From contig NZ_FNBD01000001.1 of the NCBI RefSeq assembly GCF_900102165.1, forward strand, positions 63,701 through 127,700: DNA of 64,000 bases. The letters are read 5' to 3'. A program made the translations under genes and the position numbers. Under the pieces are notes generated by a model. The model was not told where the DNA came from. It saw only the letters and a program-made list of their open reading frames with translations, and made no database searches. The DNA comes from Cellulophaga baltica. Lineage in GTDB: Bacteria; Bacteroidota; Bacteroidia; Flavobacteriales; Flavobacteriaceae. This document shows positions 19,523 to 28,513 of this stretch, one piece after another. Within the stretch, counting starts at the first letter, position 1; each line of letters starts with the position of its first letter.

Positions 19523-20487
19523 TATTTTCTAGGTTTGTAATTTGATTTATTAAAAATTTCTTCTGTAGGGATTGTCAACAACTGCTGTACAGTGACATCA
19601 TTATTTTTCATGAAAGCCCGTACAATTTGCCAACCTACATATTGCCCAATTCTTCCTGGAGATTCATTATCTAGCTCTAATTGAAATTTAGAAAATGGAG
19701 CAGGATCTATAAATCTTGGCTGCAATTGCTTTTCGGTACTATACAAAAGTTCTCGCTCCACGAAATAGCGCCAGATCTGTTCTTCATTAGCTTCTGCCCA
19801 TTCTAACTGTTCTTGCGTATACCCTATACGTTGCGCCTCTGATTTAAAAGGTATTAATTTATCTTTTAAATAAAGTTCTTTACCATAATAAACGAGCTGA
19901 TCTAAAAAAGTTCTTCCTTTTTGACGAGGCATTACTGCAGCACTAAATTCTGAAGCTACATCACTTACAATGAATTGCTTATCTAATCCTGCAGAAATAT
20001 AATTCTGAAATCCTTTATAAAATTTATGATCCTTGCCTAAATAATTATCCAACCCAATTAGCAATAAGGTATCTGCCAAAATAACGCGACTCCCATAACT
20101 AACATCGGATGTTAAAGTAACCACTCTTGGAGTTGGAAACTTTGGAAAGTAATATTTTATATGCTGAAACAAACGCGTTAACTCCTCTGTTTCTGTATCA
20201 AATTTAGGAAATACCTTCTCTACCTCTGTATTCAATTCTATTTGAATAGTATCCTGCAATTTTAACAACCAAACGCTGTCTGTGTATTGCTGTGGAAATA
20301 AATATGGGTACTTAGCCTTGGTTACATTTAAGTTTTCAATGGTTGTTTTTGCAAACTCCTGATCAAAGCGGTCTACTTGAACATCAACCTTTATTTTATC
20401 AATCTCTTGAGCTACCTTATCTTCTTCCTCACAATTGTAAAAAAAGAAAGGCGAAACTAGTAAAAGAGCAAAAATTAACTTCTTCAT
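19522..20487 (-). CDS. gldB: Gliding motility lipoprotein GldB
   Basis: 321-residue lipoprotein required for gliding and linked to the type IX secretion system in Bacteroidota. The signal peptide MKKLIFALLLVSPFFFYNC ends in Cys19, followed by acidic residues. The body has the DRFDQEFA start and the SPGRIGQYVGWQIVRAFMKN C-terminal segment characteristic of GldB. It forms an operon with gldC and is divergent from nadE, the arrangement seen in other flavobacteria. Confidence 0.94.
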   Translation of the reverse strand: MKKLIFALLLVSPFFFYNCEEEDKVAQEIDKIKVDVQVDRFDQEFAKTTIENLNVTKAKYPYLFPQQYTDSVWLLKLQDTIQIELNTEVEKVFPKFDTETEELTRLFQHIKYYFPKFPTPRVVTLTSDVSYGSRVILADTLLLIGLDNYLGKDHKFYKGFQNYISAGLDKQFIVSDVASEFSAAVMPRQKGRTFLDQLVYYGKELYLKDKLIPFKSEAQRIGYTQEQLEWAEANEEQIWRYFVERELLYSTEKQLQPRFIDPAPFSKFQLELDNESPGRIGQYVGWQIVRAFMKNNDVTVQQLLTIPTEEIFNKSNYKPRK

Positions 20488-20544
20488 ATAAAGTAATTTC
20501 TATTAAGTTTTATTTATTAGTACTTAGGTTTTATTTTTACGAAG

Positions 20545-20552
20545 CAAAGTTA
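20545..20552 (-). promoter_or_regulatory. Possible -7 box for gldBC
   Basis: TAACTTTG on the minus strand matches TAnnTTTG, 58 bp before the gldB start in the gldB/nadE divergent region. No -33 TTG is at ideal spacing, so this is a weak call. Confidence 0.4.
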
Positions 20553-20580
20553 ATTGTTTTCAACTTAAAAAAATAGCCCA

Positions 20581-21369
20581 ATGCAAACGGAAAAAGTAAT
20601 AAATCACATCGTAGACTGGTTAAAAGATTATGCAACAAAAGCTAATATGAAAGGATTTGTCATTGGCATATCTGGCGGAATAGATTCTGCTATCACTTCT
20701 ACATTATGTGCAAGAACAGGATTAGATTTACTTTGCTTAGAAATGCCTATTCACCAAGCAGAAAACCAAGTAGGCCGAGCAGAAAGACATATCGCATGGC
20801 TACAAGAGAATTTTAGTAATGTAAAAAGACAAGAAGTAAACCTCACTCCTGTATTTGACAGTTTAGTAGCTGCAATGCCAAGAGTAGAAAACGAAGAAGA
20901 ACGTTTTATGTCTTTAGCAAACACGCGCGCTAGATTGCGAATGACCAGCTTATATTATTTTGCAGCCCTTGAATCTTATTTGGTAGCTGGCACCGGAAAT
21001 AAGGTGGAAGACTTCGGTGTAGGATTTTACACCAAGTATGGAGATGGCGGGGTAGACTTAAGTCCGATTGCCGATTTATTAAAAACTGGAGTTTGGGAAA
21101 TTGCTAAAGCTTTAGGTGTTAATGAAGAAATTATCAATGCCGCTCCTACTGACGGACTCTGGGGAGATGACCGTACCGATGAAGACCAAATTGGAGCTTC
21201 ATATCCTGAATTAGAATGGGCCATGGAAATGGTAGATAAAGGCAAAACAGTGGATGATTTTTCAGGACGACAAAAAGAAGTGTTTAGTATTTACAAAAGG
21301 TTTAATACTGCTAACAGACATAAAATGGTTCCCATCCCCGTTTGTGAGATTCCTAAGACACTAAAATAA
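20581..21369 (+). CDS. nadE: NAD+ synthase (ammonia-dependent)
   Basis: ATP-pyrophosphatase that amidates nicotinic acid adenine dinucleotide to NAD+. The PP-loop GISGGIDSA is at residues 29-37. VAGTGNKVEDFGVGFYTKYGDGGVD-like and GLWGDDRTDE segments are NadE signatures. At 262 residues it lacks the N-terminal glutaminase domain, so it is expected to use ammonia. Confidence 0.96.
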   Translation: MQTEKVINHIVDWLKDYATKANMKGFVIGISGGIDSAITSTLCARTGLDLLCLEMPIHQAENQVGRAERHIAWLQENFSNVKRQEVNLTPVFDSLVAAMPRVENEEERFMSLANTRARLRMTSLYYFAALESYLVAGTGNKVEDFGVGFYTKYGDGGVDLSPIADLLKTGVWEIAKALGVNEEIINAAPTDGLWGDDRTDEDQIGASYPELEWAMEMVDKGKTVDDFSGRQKEVFSIYKRFNTANRHKMVPIPVCEIPKTLK

Positions 21370-21531
21370 CCACTCACCTTAAAATCAAGTGAATAAAACG
21401 AAAAAATAAGGTGGTTTCATAAAAAAAAATGAAATTTACACTAGAAATCAGATAAATAAACTTTACATTGCATGTCAGAAATTATTGGCTTTTAGGTGTA
21501 ATAAGTTGAAAATCAATAAAAAAAAAGGAAC

Positions 21532-22161
21532 ATGATTAAAGTATTAATTGCTGATAACCATCCAGTTGTAAGAGCAGGTATCAAGTTTGTTTTAGATACA
21601 GCATCAGATTTTGAGGTTATTGCAGATGTCGCAACGACAACCGAATTGTTTGAAAAATTAGAGACAATAAGCCCTGATGTAGTGATGCTAGAGATGGACA
21701 TACCTGAGATTAACGGTATTGCTACTTTAAGAAAAGTTAAGGCTGAGTATCCTGATGTTAAAGTTCTTATCTATAGCGGCCAATCTGAAGATGTGTACGC
21801 ATTAAGTACTATCAGGGCTGGTGCTTATGGTTATTTATCTAAGACCGCTGATTTAGACTATATTATTTCTGCTGTAAGAAAAGTAAGTAAAGGTGATATG
21901 TTCATTACTAATGAGCTTGCACAAAGACTTGCCTTTGATGAAGGCACAAAAAAGCCAAGAAGATTTTTCAGAAAACTATCTACTAGAGAAGTTGAAGTTT
22001 TAAAAATGTTGGCTAGTGGTAAACGTAACAAAGACGTTGCTATTGGTTTAAACTTAAATGAAAAAACAGTAAGTACTTACAAAGCACGTTTAATGCGTAA
22101 GCTTAACGTAGATAACTTAGTAGACTTACTACAACAAGCAAAAGCCTTGGAATTATATTAA
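21532..22161 (+). CDS. LuxR/NarL-type response regulator with Glu at the phosphoacceptor site
   Basis: 209 residues: receiver domain (1-120) and LuxR HTH (about 147-192, LSTREVEVLKMLASG ... KTVSTYKARLMRKL). Ser82 and Lys104 of the receiver are conserved. The phosphoacceptor position in VVMLEMDIPEING is Glu54 rather than Asp, and the usual second acidic residue of the xDDHP pocket is Asn9 (ADNHP). This suggests a phosphorylation-independent or constitutively active-like receiver. No sensor kinase is adjacent. It lies downstream of gldBC/nadE, as I recall for other flavobacteria. Confidence 0.92.
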   Translation: MIKVLIADNHPVVRAGIKFVLDTASDFEVIADVATTTELFEKLETISPDVVMLEMDIPEINGIATLRKVKAEYPDVKVLIYSGQSEDVYALSTIRAGAYGYLSKTADLDYIISAVRKVSKGDMFITNELAQRLAFDEGTKKPRRFFRKLSTREVEVLKMLASGKRNKDVAIGLNLNEKTVSTYKARLMRKLNVDNLVDLLQQAKALELY

Positions 22162-22177
22162 TTCTACGCCATTATAT

Positions 22178-22212
22178 AATAAAAAAGCCTAGCAATGCTA
22201 GGCTTTTTTATT
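22178..22212. terminator. Bidirectional terminator
   Basis: Perfect 13-bp hairpin, AAAAAAGCCTAGC aat GCTAGGCTTTTTT, between the convergent response-regulator gene and dnaG. It serves both. Confidence 0.88.
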
Positions 22213-22227
22213 ATAAACATCTTTCCT

Positions 22228-24213
22228 TTAAGACAACACTCTATTTAATTTCTTATTCAAGAGTGTATTTAAATGAATGTAATTCATTATTTCTTCAAGA
22301 ATTTCTCTATGATCATTTTCAGCCTTTGTGGTTTCACTCTGCAAGGCATTAATTCTACGCTTAATTAAAAAGCAGCGCAAGGTTAATATCGTTTCATTCG
22401 TTAATTGCGCTATAGATACTTCTTTTTCCTTCGGATAAATCTCTTTACGTGCCCAATCATGCAAGACATACTTTTCTTCTTCCATTAGAATAGAAGATAT
22501 CTCAGACACCATTTCCTGATCTAGCGGTGCTATAAAAGTATTGATACTAAATTTCTCATTCTCATTGAGCTCCTGAATTAACTTCCCGTAGATATTTTTG
22601 AACTTCTCATTACTCAATTCTATCTCATCATCCTGTAGATCTAGAAATATTTTCTCGTACACTTTTGCTTCAATTTTTTCTGGCTCAAGTTCTAAATCTC
22701 CTTTTTCATTTTCTTTTAAAATAAGATCTTCAAACTCTTGTGGAGAGTTTCCATACAACAACAATATTTCAATGATTTTTCGCTCTAATTCAAATTGAAC
22801 ATCCACCTTTTGTCCAACTTCTTCGTTTTTAACTACATTAAAAACCTGCTCTTTCTGCTCAACTTTCGCTTTCTTTTGCGTGTCAGAAACATCCTTTTTA
22901 TCTATTTGAGCTAGCGTATTAAAAAGTACCGCTTCAGAGATGTTCATAATCTGAGCACACTCTTGAATATATATTTCTTTTTGAATACGATCCGGAATTT
23001 TTGAAATACTATGCACAATGTCACGTACTGTATCTGCTCTCTTCACAGGATCGCTCTCTGCGTCTTTTACCAACAAAGAAGCCTTGAACTGTATAAAGTC
23101 TTTTGAATTACCATTTAGATACTCGAGAACCTCCTCTAAACTATTATTTTTCGCAAAACTGTCTGGATCCTCACCTTCTGGAAAAGAACAGACCTTTACA
23201 TTCATTCCTTGTTCTAGAATTAAGTCAATTCCTCGTAAGGAGGCTCGTAGCCCAGCAGCATCACCATCAAATAAAACAGTAATATTTTTAGTTAACCTAT
23301 TAATTAATCGAATTTGCTCTGGAGTTAATGCGGTTCCACTAGACGCTACCACATTTTCTATTCCGCGTTGGTGAAACTGAATAACATCTGTATAACCTTC
23401 TACCAAATAACAATTATCTTCTTTTGCGATAGCTTGTTTTGCATGGTAAATACCATACAACACCTTGCTCTTATGGTAAATATCACTCTCTGGAGAGTTT
23501 AAGTATTTTGCCGCTTTCTTATCATTAGTTAGAATACGTCCGCCAAAACCTAATACACGCCCACTTAAGGATTGAATAGGAAACATGACACGTGCTTTAA
23601 AACGGTCAAATTTTCGAGAATTTGCAGGATTAGCCGCATCTTCTTTTACAATGGTTAGCCCAGTGTCTGATAAATACTTTATCTGATATCCTTTTTCTAA
23701 TGCCGCATTGGTAAAGGAGTCCCAATTATCTAAACAATATCCTAAGGCAAATTTATTGATGGTCTCATCTGTAAAACCACGCTCTTTAAAATAAGAAAGA
23801 CCTATCGCCTTTCCTAATTCTGTATTCCAAAGTATATCCGTAAAGTACTTCTGCGCGTATTCTGAAACCAGGTACATGCTCTCTCTTTCATTAGCCTGCT
23901 CCTTCTGCTCATTACTTTGCTCTGTCTCTTCTATCTCTATATTATACTTCTTAGCCAAGTGTTTAATCGCCTCCGGATAGGTAAAATGTTCATGCTCCAT
24001 TAAAAAGGCAACGACATTACCTCCTTTACCGCTACTAAAATCTTTCCATATTTGTTTTACAGGACTTACCATAAAACTAGGAGACCTCTCATCTGTAAAC
24101 GGACTCAACCCTTTAAAGTTAGACCCAGATTTTTTGAGCTGCACATAATCGCCAATAACCTCCTCTAAACGAGCTGTTTCATACACTTTATCGATCGTAG
24201 ATTTTGATATCAA
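22228..24213 (-). CDS. dnaG: DNA primase DnaG (zinc-ligand-less)
   Basis: Primase that synthesises RNA primers at the replication fork. The Toprim core has LVEGYTDVIQF and LFDGDAAG, followed by the RNA-polymerase domain. The C-terminal helicase-binding region is divergent. The N-terminal CHC2 zinc domain keeps its fold motifs (KGLSPFTDERSPSF, SSGKGGNVVAFL), but all four zinc ligands are replaced: Ser37, Thr40, Asp58 and Ser61 stand where Cys/His/Cys/Cys are usual. 661 residues. Confidence 0.95.
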   Translation of the reverse strand: MISKSTIDKVYETARLEEVIGDYVQLKKSGSNFKGLSPFTDERSPSFMVSPVKQIWKDFSSGKGGNVVAFLMEHEHFTYPEAIKHLAKKYNIEIEETEQSNEQKEQANERESMYLVSEYAQKYFTDILWNTELGKAIGLSYFKERGFTDETINKFALGYCLDNWDSFTNAALEKGYQIKYLSDTGLTIVKEDAANPANSRKFDRFKARVMFPIQSLSGRVLGFGGRILTNDKKAAKYLNSPESDIYHKSKVLYGIYHAKQAIAKEDNCYLVEGYTDVIQFHQRGIENVVASSGTALTPEQIRLINRLTKNITVLFDGDAAGLRASLRGIDLILEQGMNVKVCSFPEGEDPDSFAKNNSLEEVLEYLNGNSKDFIQFKASLLVKDAESDPVKRADTVRDIVHSISKIPDRIQKEIYIQECAQIMNISEAVLFNTLAQIDKKDVSDTQKKAKVEQKEQVFNVVKNEEVGQKVDVQFELERKIIEILLLYGNSPQEFEDLILKENEKGDLELEPEKIEAKVYEKIFLDLQDDEIELSNEKFKNIYGKLIQELNENEKFSINTFIAPLDQEMVSEISSILMEEEKYVLHDWARKEIYPKEKEVSIAQLTNETILTLRCFLIKRRINALQSETTKAENDHREILEEIMNYIHLNTLLNKKLNRVLS

Positions 24214-24400
24214 ACTCTTCTATTTTGTTTAAATTAAGATTCCTTTAGAACCCTCAAATATAACTATAAATATGATCCTATCACGGTTTACAGGGGTGTC
24301 AATTTTACTACAAAAAGGGTTTTACACACTTCATAATTACCGCAATTTTGTATCAGAAATAATAACAAATAAATAATTAATCTTTTTAAAACTAAACATT

Positions 24401-24823
24401 ATGATCTGGGGAATTACACTCGTATTATTAAGCATCATTGCAGTACCATCTTTAATCTTATCAAAAAAACCAAATGCCAAAGAGTTATTAGAAAAAATTG
24501 AACCTTACCAAGCATGGATCGGAATGGTATTTTGTTTCTGGGGAATTTGGGGAATTATAAGTGCTGTATTAAACATTGGATGGCTGACAGTAGCACCAAT
24601 ATGGTGGATTACGTTCTTGGCTGGAAATATAGTTTCTGCTGCACTAGGATTTATGTTAGGATTTGGATTGATCAACAAGTACGTCCTTTCTAAAAACGAA
24701 AATGCAAAAGAGAAAGCAGATGCTATACGTGCGAAAATTGCACCGAAACAAGGAAAATTAGGCGTACTAGGTCTTATCGTAGGTGCTTGGATGATTGTTG
24801 CCTCTTTTCTTTTCGCTGTCTAA
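24401..24823 (+). CDS. Conserved membrane protein of unknown function
   Basis: A 140-residue hydrophobic protein with about four membrane spans (around 1-20, 37-60, 68-92 and 120-140). A positively charged, helical segment ([24 protein letters not shown]) lies between spans 3 and 4. I do not recognise a characterised family. It is divergent from dnaG and 32 bp upstream of the secreted protein at 24856, so the two may be co-transcribed. Confidence 0.75.
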   Translation: MIWGITLVLLSIIAVPSLILSKKPNAKELLEKIEPYQAWIGMVFCFWGIWGIISAVLNIGWLTVAPIWWITFLAGNIVSAALGFMLGFGLINKYVLSKNENAKEKADAIRAKIAPKQGKLGVLGLIVGAWMIVASFLFAV

Positions 24824-24855
24824 AAACACCATAAATTGCTGTAAATAAAAGCACT

Positions 24856-25461
24856 ATGAAAAAATATATTATTCAAACCTTTATTTTACTATTCACTATG
24901 ACTGCAATGGCTCAAACTGCTCCACCAAGCATAAGTGTTAATGGAACAACGACATATTCCATTAAGCCTACATTTAATGCTAAAATGATTCTTAGCTTAA
25001 ATAACGTGTATTACGATGCCCCTGGGATGACTTTTCCAGAATTAAAAGAAAGCTACTTCGCTGCTTTAAAAAAGCAAGGTATTGACCTTGAAGCATTGAA
25101 AGAAGATAAGTTTGCTTATGAACTCTTACGCTACGAAAAAGAAGGTACATACTTTGAATTTGAAACCAATTCTATAGAAACGCTTGAAAAATTTATTTCT
25201 ATAAAAGCATTTGGGGTATCACAATCTGATTCTAGCTTTGAGTACACCTTAACAGATGATGAAATTGCAACTTATGCAAAAGCAGCTTATGACAATGCGA
25301 AAGCAAAGGCAGAGGCTATTGCAAAGAAAATAGATCGTAAAGTGGGCAAAGCAATATATATCCACGATAGTTCTTCCAATAAAATGTCAGAATCACTTTA
25401 TTATGGCTCTGATTTCTCAAAAAGAGACTACCAAATATCGGTTTCTTTTGAATTGCTATAA
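24856..25461 (+). CDS. Secreted SIMPL-like (DUF541-like) protein
   Basis: 201 residues with a type I signal peptide (MKKYIIQTFILLFTMTAMAQ). The mature protein opens PSISVNGTTTYSIKP and contains a long helix with repeated Ala/Lys (YAKAAYDNAKAKAEAIAKKI), followed by a final strand YQISVSFELL. This layout resembles the SIMPL domain of periplasmic proteins. The match is judged by eye and the function is unknown. Confidence 0.65.
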   Translation: MKKYIIQTFILLFTMTAMAQTAPPSISVNGTTTYSIKPTFNAKMILSLNNVYYDAPGMTFPELKESYFAALKKQGIDLEALKEDKFAYELLRYEKEGTYFEFETNSIETLEKFISIKAFGVSQSDSSFEYTLTDDEIATYAKAAYDNAKAKAEAIAKKIDRKVGKAIYIHDSSSNKMSESLYYGSDFSKRDYQISVSFELL

Positions 25462-25484
25462 ACCTTTAGTTGGTTGTTTGTAGA

Positions 25485-25541
25485 GAAGACCTTGCGTACT
25501 ATTACCGGTATTGTTTTTAGGAAACTTGCGCAAGGTTCTTC
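25485..25541 (+). terminator. Probable terminator with long loop
   Basis: GAAGACCTTGCG and CGCAAGGTTCTTC pair over 12 bp with one bulged T around a loop of about 32 nt, followed by TTATTTTAAAT. It lies in the 133-bp gap after the SIMPL-like gene. Confidence 0.5.
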
Positions 25542-25570
25542 TTATTTTAAATAAATAGAATGCTATTTTT

Positions 25571-25578
25571 TACCTTTG
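25571..25578 (+). promoter_or_regulatory. Possible -7 box for the zinc-ribbon gene
   Basis: TACCTTTG matches TAnnTTTG and lies 16 bp before the ATG at 25595. No -33 TTG is at the expected distance. Confidence 0.45.
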
Positions 25579-25594
25579 AGTTTAAAACTAAAGC

Positions 25595-25840
25595 ATGATT
25601 CTATTTTTCGGAACAAGAACAGGAAAAACTATTCAAAGAGAATTAAAAACAAGCTCTTGCACCTTCTGCCAACAGGGAAACACACTATACTTTTCTGAAA
25701 GCAGCACTTATTTTCATCTATTTTGGATAAAACTTTTTAAGATAGCAACCACAAAAACAATAGCTTGCTCGCACTGCAAAAAAGTGTATTACGAAAATGA
25801 ATTCTCATCAGAAATGCAGCAAGAAATTAATTCAAATTAA
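25595..25840 (+). CDS. Small zinc-ribbon protein
   Basis: An 81-residue protein with two Cys pairs, C22-x2-C25 and C58-x2-C61, placed as the knuckles of a zinc ribbon. A hydrophobic segment (FHLFWIKLFKI) between them could bury the fold or touch a membrane. Small zinc-ribbon proteins of this form are common in flavobacteria, and their role is unknown. The gene has its own -7-like box and ends in a bidirectional terminator. Confidence 0.75.
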   Translation: MILFFGTRTGKTIQRELKTSSCTFCQQGNTLYFSESSTYFHLFWIKLFKIATTKTIACSHCKKVYYENEFSSEMQQEINSN

Positions 25841-25868
25841 AAAGCCAAGACTAAGTCTTGGCTTTTTT
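25838..25868. terminator. Bidirectional terminator
   Basis: The hairpin AAGCCAAGACT/AGTCTTGGCTT with A and T tracts separates the convergent zinc-ribbon gene and the outer-membrane protein gene. Confidence 0.85.
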
Positions 25869-25871
25869 GTT

Positions 25872-26957
25872 TTAATCCAAATCAAACCGAAGTCCTAAAG
25901 AAATATTATGCTGATCTACCAGTGCATCTTTAAAAATAGGGTTTAAATCATACTTTACATATAACTGCGTATTTCCAAAACCTGCATACGCACTTAGTCC
26001 ATAAATTAAATTACTGGTATTATAATCTCTTTTTAATTTATCTTTTACGTTCTCCCCATCAACTTCATATTTCAATTTTTGGCGTGTCCCCAAATTAAAA
26101 CCTCCATATCCTCCAATACCAAAACGGAATTTCTTGTACACATCATATCTAATTGTTTTATCCGTTTTTGTCAATTTAGACGGACCAAATTCAAAATGAA
26201 TAGGGAATACCAAATTATCCATACGTAGTTTTGCCTTATCTAATTCGTATTGAAAATCCTCCAGTGTTGTTTGCCCATCATTAACCACAAAATATTGATT
26301 ATTCTTAGCTTTTAACCCATTAAATTGGAAAGAAAAGCCATAATTAAATCGCATAAAATTGCTATTCTTAAACACACGCGTTCTCCACTGCCAACCCATC
26401 TCAAAAAAACGACTACCGCCTATTTTATAAGGAGAATCTTCTAAAGATTGATCCTCAATAATAGCATTATTTAGACCTACAGCGATAACAAAATCTGAAT
26501 AGGTACGTCTATCATATTTTAAATCTAACTTTTTCTTATCCGTATCTATGTTGATGCCGAACAACCGGTCTTCACCTTCATCTTTTGAACCCCAATTAAT
26601 TTCCACCATAGAACCACTGGTTCCCAAGGAGTCTAAAGCTAATACTTGACCGCCATTACGTTCTAGTAATGCAATTTCATGGTCTATAATACTTAGTCTA
26701 TTTTCAATATTTAAAGCACGTTTCTTTGCTGCTGCTTCTTTTAAGACTTGCGCCTCAACTTCTGTGATCTCTTTAGCATCTAGCTGCTTCATAATCGAAG
26801 CAATTTCTACCTTAAGAGCATGTTTTTCTTGTATTGGTATTTCAGATTTTAACTGATTTAAAGTAACAACTTTACTCTTGTAATCTTCTTGCCCCAATAC
26901 GCTTTGTGCCAAAAGACCAAAGTATAATATCGCGATATATAGTATAGTGATTTTCAT
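25872..26957 (-). CDS. Predicted outer-membrane beta-barrel protein
   Basis: 361 residues with a signal peptide (cleavage after about VLGQ), a helical, charged region (about 30-105) and then a C-terminal region of alternating strands. The final strand reads HNISLGLRFDLD, ending on an aromatic/hydrophobic strand typical of barrels. It is the third gene after an ECF sigma factor and its likely anti-sigma factor. Such trios usually link the barrel to the sigma regulon. Specific function unknown. Confidence 0.75.
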   Translation of the reverse strand: MKITILYIAILYFGLLAQSVLGQEDYKSKVVTLNQLKSEIPIQEKHALKVEIASIMKQLDAKEITEVEAQVLKEAAAKKRALNIENRLSIIDHEIALLERNGGQVLALDSLGTSGSMVEINWGSKDEGEDRLFGINIDTDKKKLDLKYDRRTYSDFVIAVGLNNAIIEDQSLEDSPYKIGGSRFFEMGWQWRTRVFKNSNFMRFNYGFSFQFNGLKAKNNQYFVVNDGQTTLEDFQYELDKAKLRMDNLVFPIHFEFGPSKLTKTDKTIRYDVYKKFRFGIGGYGGFNLGTRQKLKYEVDGENVKDKLKRDYNTSNLIYGLSAYAGFGNTQLYVKYDLNPIFKDALVDQHNISLGLRFDLD

Positions 26958-27068
26958 GTGATGATTATTTTTTTGATTAGTAATTAATGAACAAACTCCG
27001 CCCTGCTCCTTTTCTAAATACAGCTGATATCAGAAAAGAAAAAATGGTATTATAAATACGTATTGATT

Positions 27069-27845
27069 TTAGTTATTGCGATCTGCGACTGCAGTTCTCA
27101 CTTTAAAAAAGCCCTCTTTTAAGGTATCAAACAAATGATCTCTAAAGGATGTATCCAATTCATTTTCAGCCTCATCCAATAATGCCATAGCATCTACCTT
27201 ATTTGAAGTTGACTTAAAAATTTTGTCTGCTAGTATTTCGCGTTCCGCTTTTCGCAACAGTGCCTCTATCTCTGCATCAGAAACCACTGTATTATTAGAC
27301 TCTAGCGCATCTACCTGAGCTACAAGATCTTTTATTTTTGAATTGATAATTTCGTCTTTATTAAAAACATTTTGATGAACCGTAGCTATAACTCTATCTT
27401 CTCTCTGTACCATTTCTGTAATTTCAAGATTAGACGTAGCCACAGTGTTTTTTGAATTATACACTTCATTTTCCAATACCTTTGCTTCCTTTTTATCTTC
27501 TAAAACAATAGTATTTAATGAATTGTCTTTGCTTTTATTCGCTACAGGCGGTAAAACAAATTGTTCTATTGGAGCTTCCAATTCTTTACTTTTCTCATTA
27601 TTTTCATTTGCAATAGTTGTTTCAGGAAGAACTATAGTATTTTCTGCTCCTATATAAAAGACAAAAGACGCAATTAACAACCCAATAAGGCACGCTGCAA
27701 TAGCATACCATGCAAAACCCTTTGATTTTTTTACTGGAGCAGATACTATCTGTCCAGAAATTTTATCCCAAGCGTTTGCAGATGGCATAATCGTACGCTC
27801 ATCTAGTTTTTCTTTTATATGTTCTTCAAATTTAATTGGTGCCAT
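27069..27845 (-). CDS. Predicted membrane-bound anti-sigma factor
   Basis: 258 residues: a cytoplasmic N-terminus (about 1-42, with FEEHIKEKLDERTIMPSANAW), one membrane span at about 45-65, and a charged periplasmic region. The short N-terminal motif ending in PSANAWDKI is common in Bacteroidota proteins encoded just after ECF sigma genes. It overlaps the sigma gene by 14 bp, indicating coupling. Anti-sigma function is inferred from topology and position. Confidence 0.7.
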   Translation of the reverse strand: MAPIKFEEHIKEKLDERTIMPSANAWDKISGQIVSAPVKKSKGFAWYAIAACLIGLLIASFVFYIGAENTIVLPETTIANENNEKSKELEAPIEQFVLPPVANKSKDNSLNTIVLEDKKEAKVLENEVYNSKNTVATSNLEITEMVQREDRVIATVHQNVFNKDEIINSKIKDLVAQVDALESNNTVVSDAEIEALLRKAEREILADKIFKSTSNKVDAMALLDEAENELDTSFRDHLFDTLKEGFFKVRTAVADRNN

Positions 27846-28395
27846 AACTTACTATTTTTTGTTCCTTCATTTGCTCTTGGAGCGTTCTTCTTGCTTTAAA
27901 TAATTGCGATTTTGAGGTGCTTTCAGAAATATTCAGCATATCGGCAATTTCGCTGTGCTTATAACCTTCTACTGCATAAAGCATAAAAACCATTTTATAT
28001 CCTTCAGGAAGATTATCTATCAACAATTGTATTTGTTCTGCATCTACTTCTGAGGAGAAAGAAATTTGAGATACTGAATTCCGTTCAAAAACATCATCAT
28101 CAAACACTACAAATTGTTTTTTGCGTAAATAGGTAATTGATTCTCTAATCATGATTCTACGAATCCACCCCTCAAAACTACCTTCAAATTTAAAGGTGTC
28201 TAAATACTTAAACACTTTTACAAAACCTGTTACCATAACGTCTTCAGAAAAGGCCGTATCTTTTATATATTGCCGACAAACACTAAGCATTTTAGGCGCA
28301 TTCTTTTCATAAATATGCTTCTGAGCTTGTGCATTACCTGCTACCGCTTTTTTGATCAGAAGTTTTTCGTTTGTATAAAAAGAAATAATCTTCAA
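27832..28395 (-). CDS. ECF RNA polymerase sigma factor
   Basis: A 187-residue sigma-70 family protein with region 2 (MLSVCRQYIKDTAFSEDVM ... GSFEGWIRRIMIRESITYLR) and region 4 (LPEGYKMVFMLYAVEGYKHSEIADMLNISESTSKSQLFKARR). It lacks regions 1 and 3, as ECF factors do. The apparent start is a TTG at 28395; no upstream ATG exists in frame before the next gene and family members begin at this point. It is first in an operon with the anti-sigma and barrel genes. Confidence 0.9.
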   Translation of the reverse strand: MKIISFYTNEKLLIKKAVAGNAQAQKHIYEKNAPKMLSVCRQYIKDTAFSEDVMVTGFVKVFKYLDTFKFEGSFEGWIRRIMIRESITYLRKKQFVVFDDDVFERNSVSQISFSSEVDAEQIQLLIDNLPEGYKMVFMLYAVEGYKHSEIADMLNISESTSKSQLFKARRTLQEQMKEQKIVSYGTN

Positions 28396-28513
28396 CGTAT
28401 TATAGTTTTAGTTTCTATAAAGATAGACGAGACCACTTTTAAAAAGGTTGTCTACGATCTAAAAAAAAATGAAAAAAAATTACAACCTACTGATTTTTAG
28501 ATAAATAAAAATA

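Noticed and set aside
21370-21531. AT-rich gap before the response regulator as a possible riboswitch or small RNA
   Set aside because: Only weak, bulged inverted repeats (AACCAC...GTGGTT) and TTTCAT/ATGAAA are visible. No recognised motif.
23018-23374. Plus-strand frame of 118 codons opposite dnaG
   Set aside because: Antisense shadow of the Toprim region.
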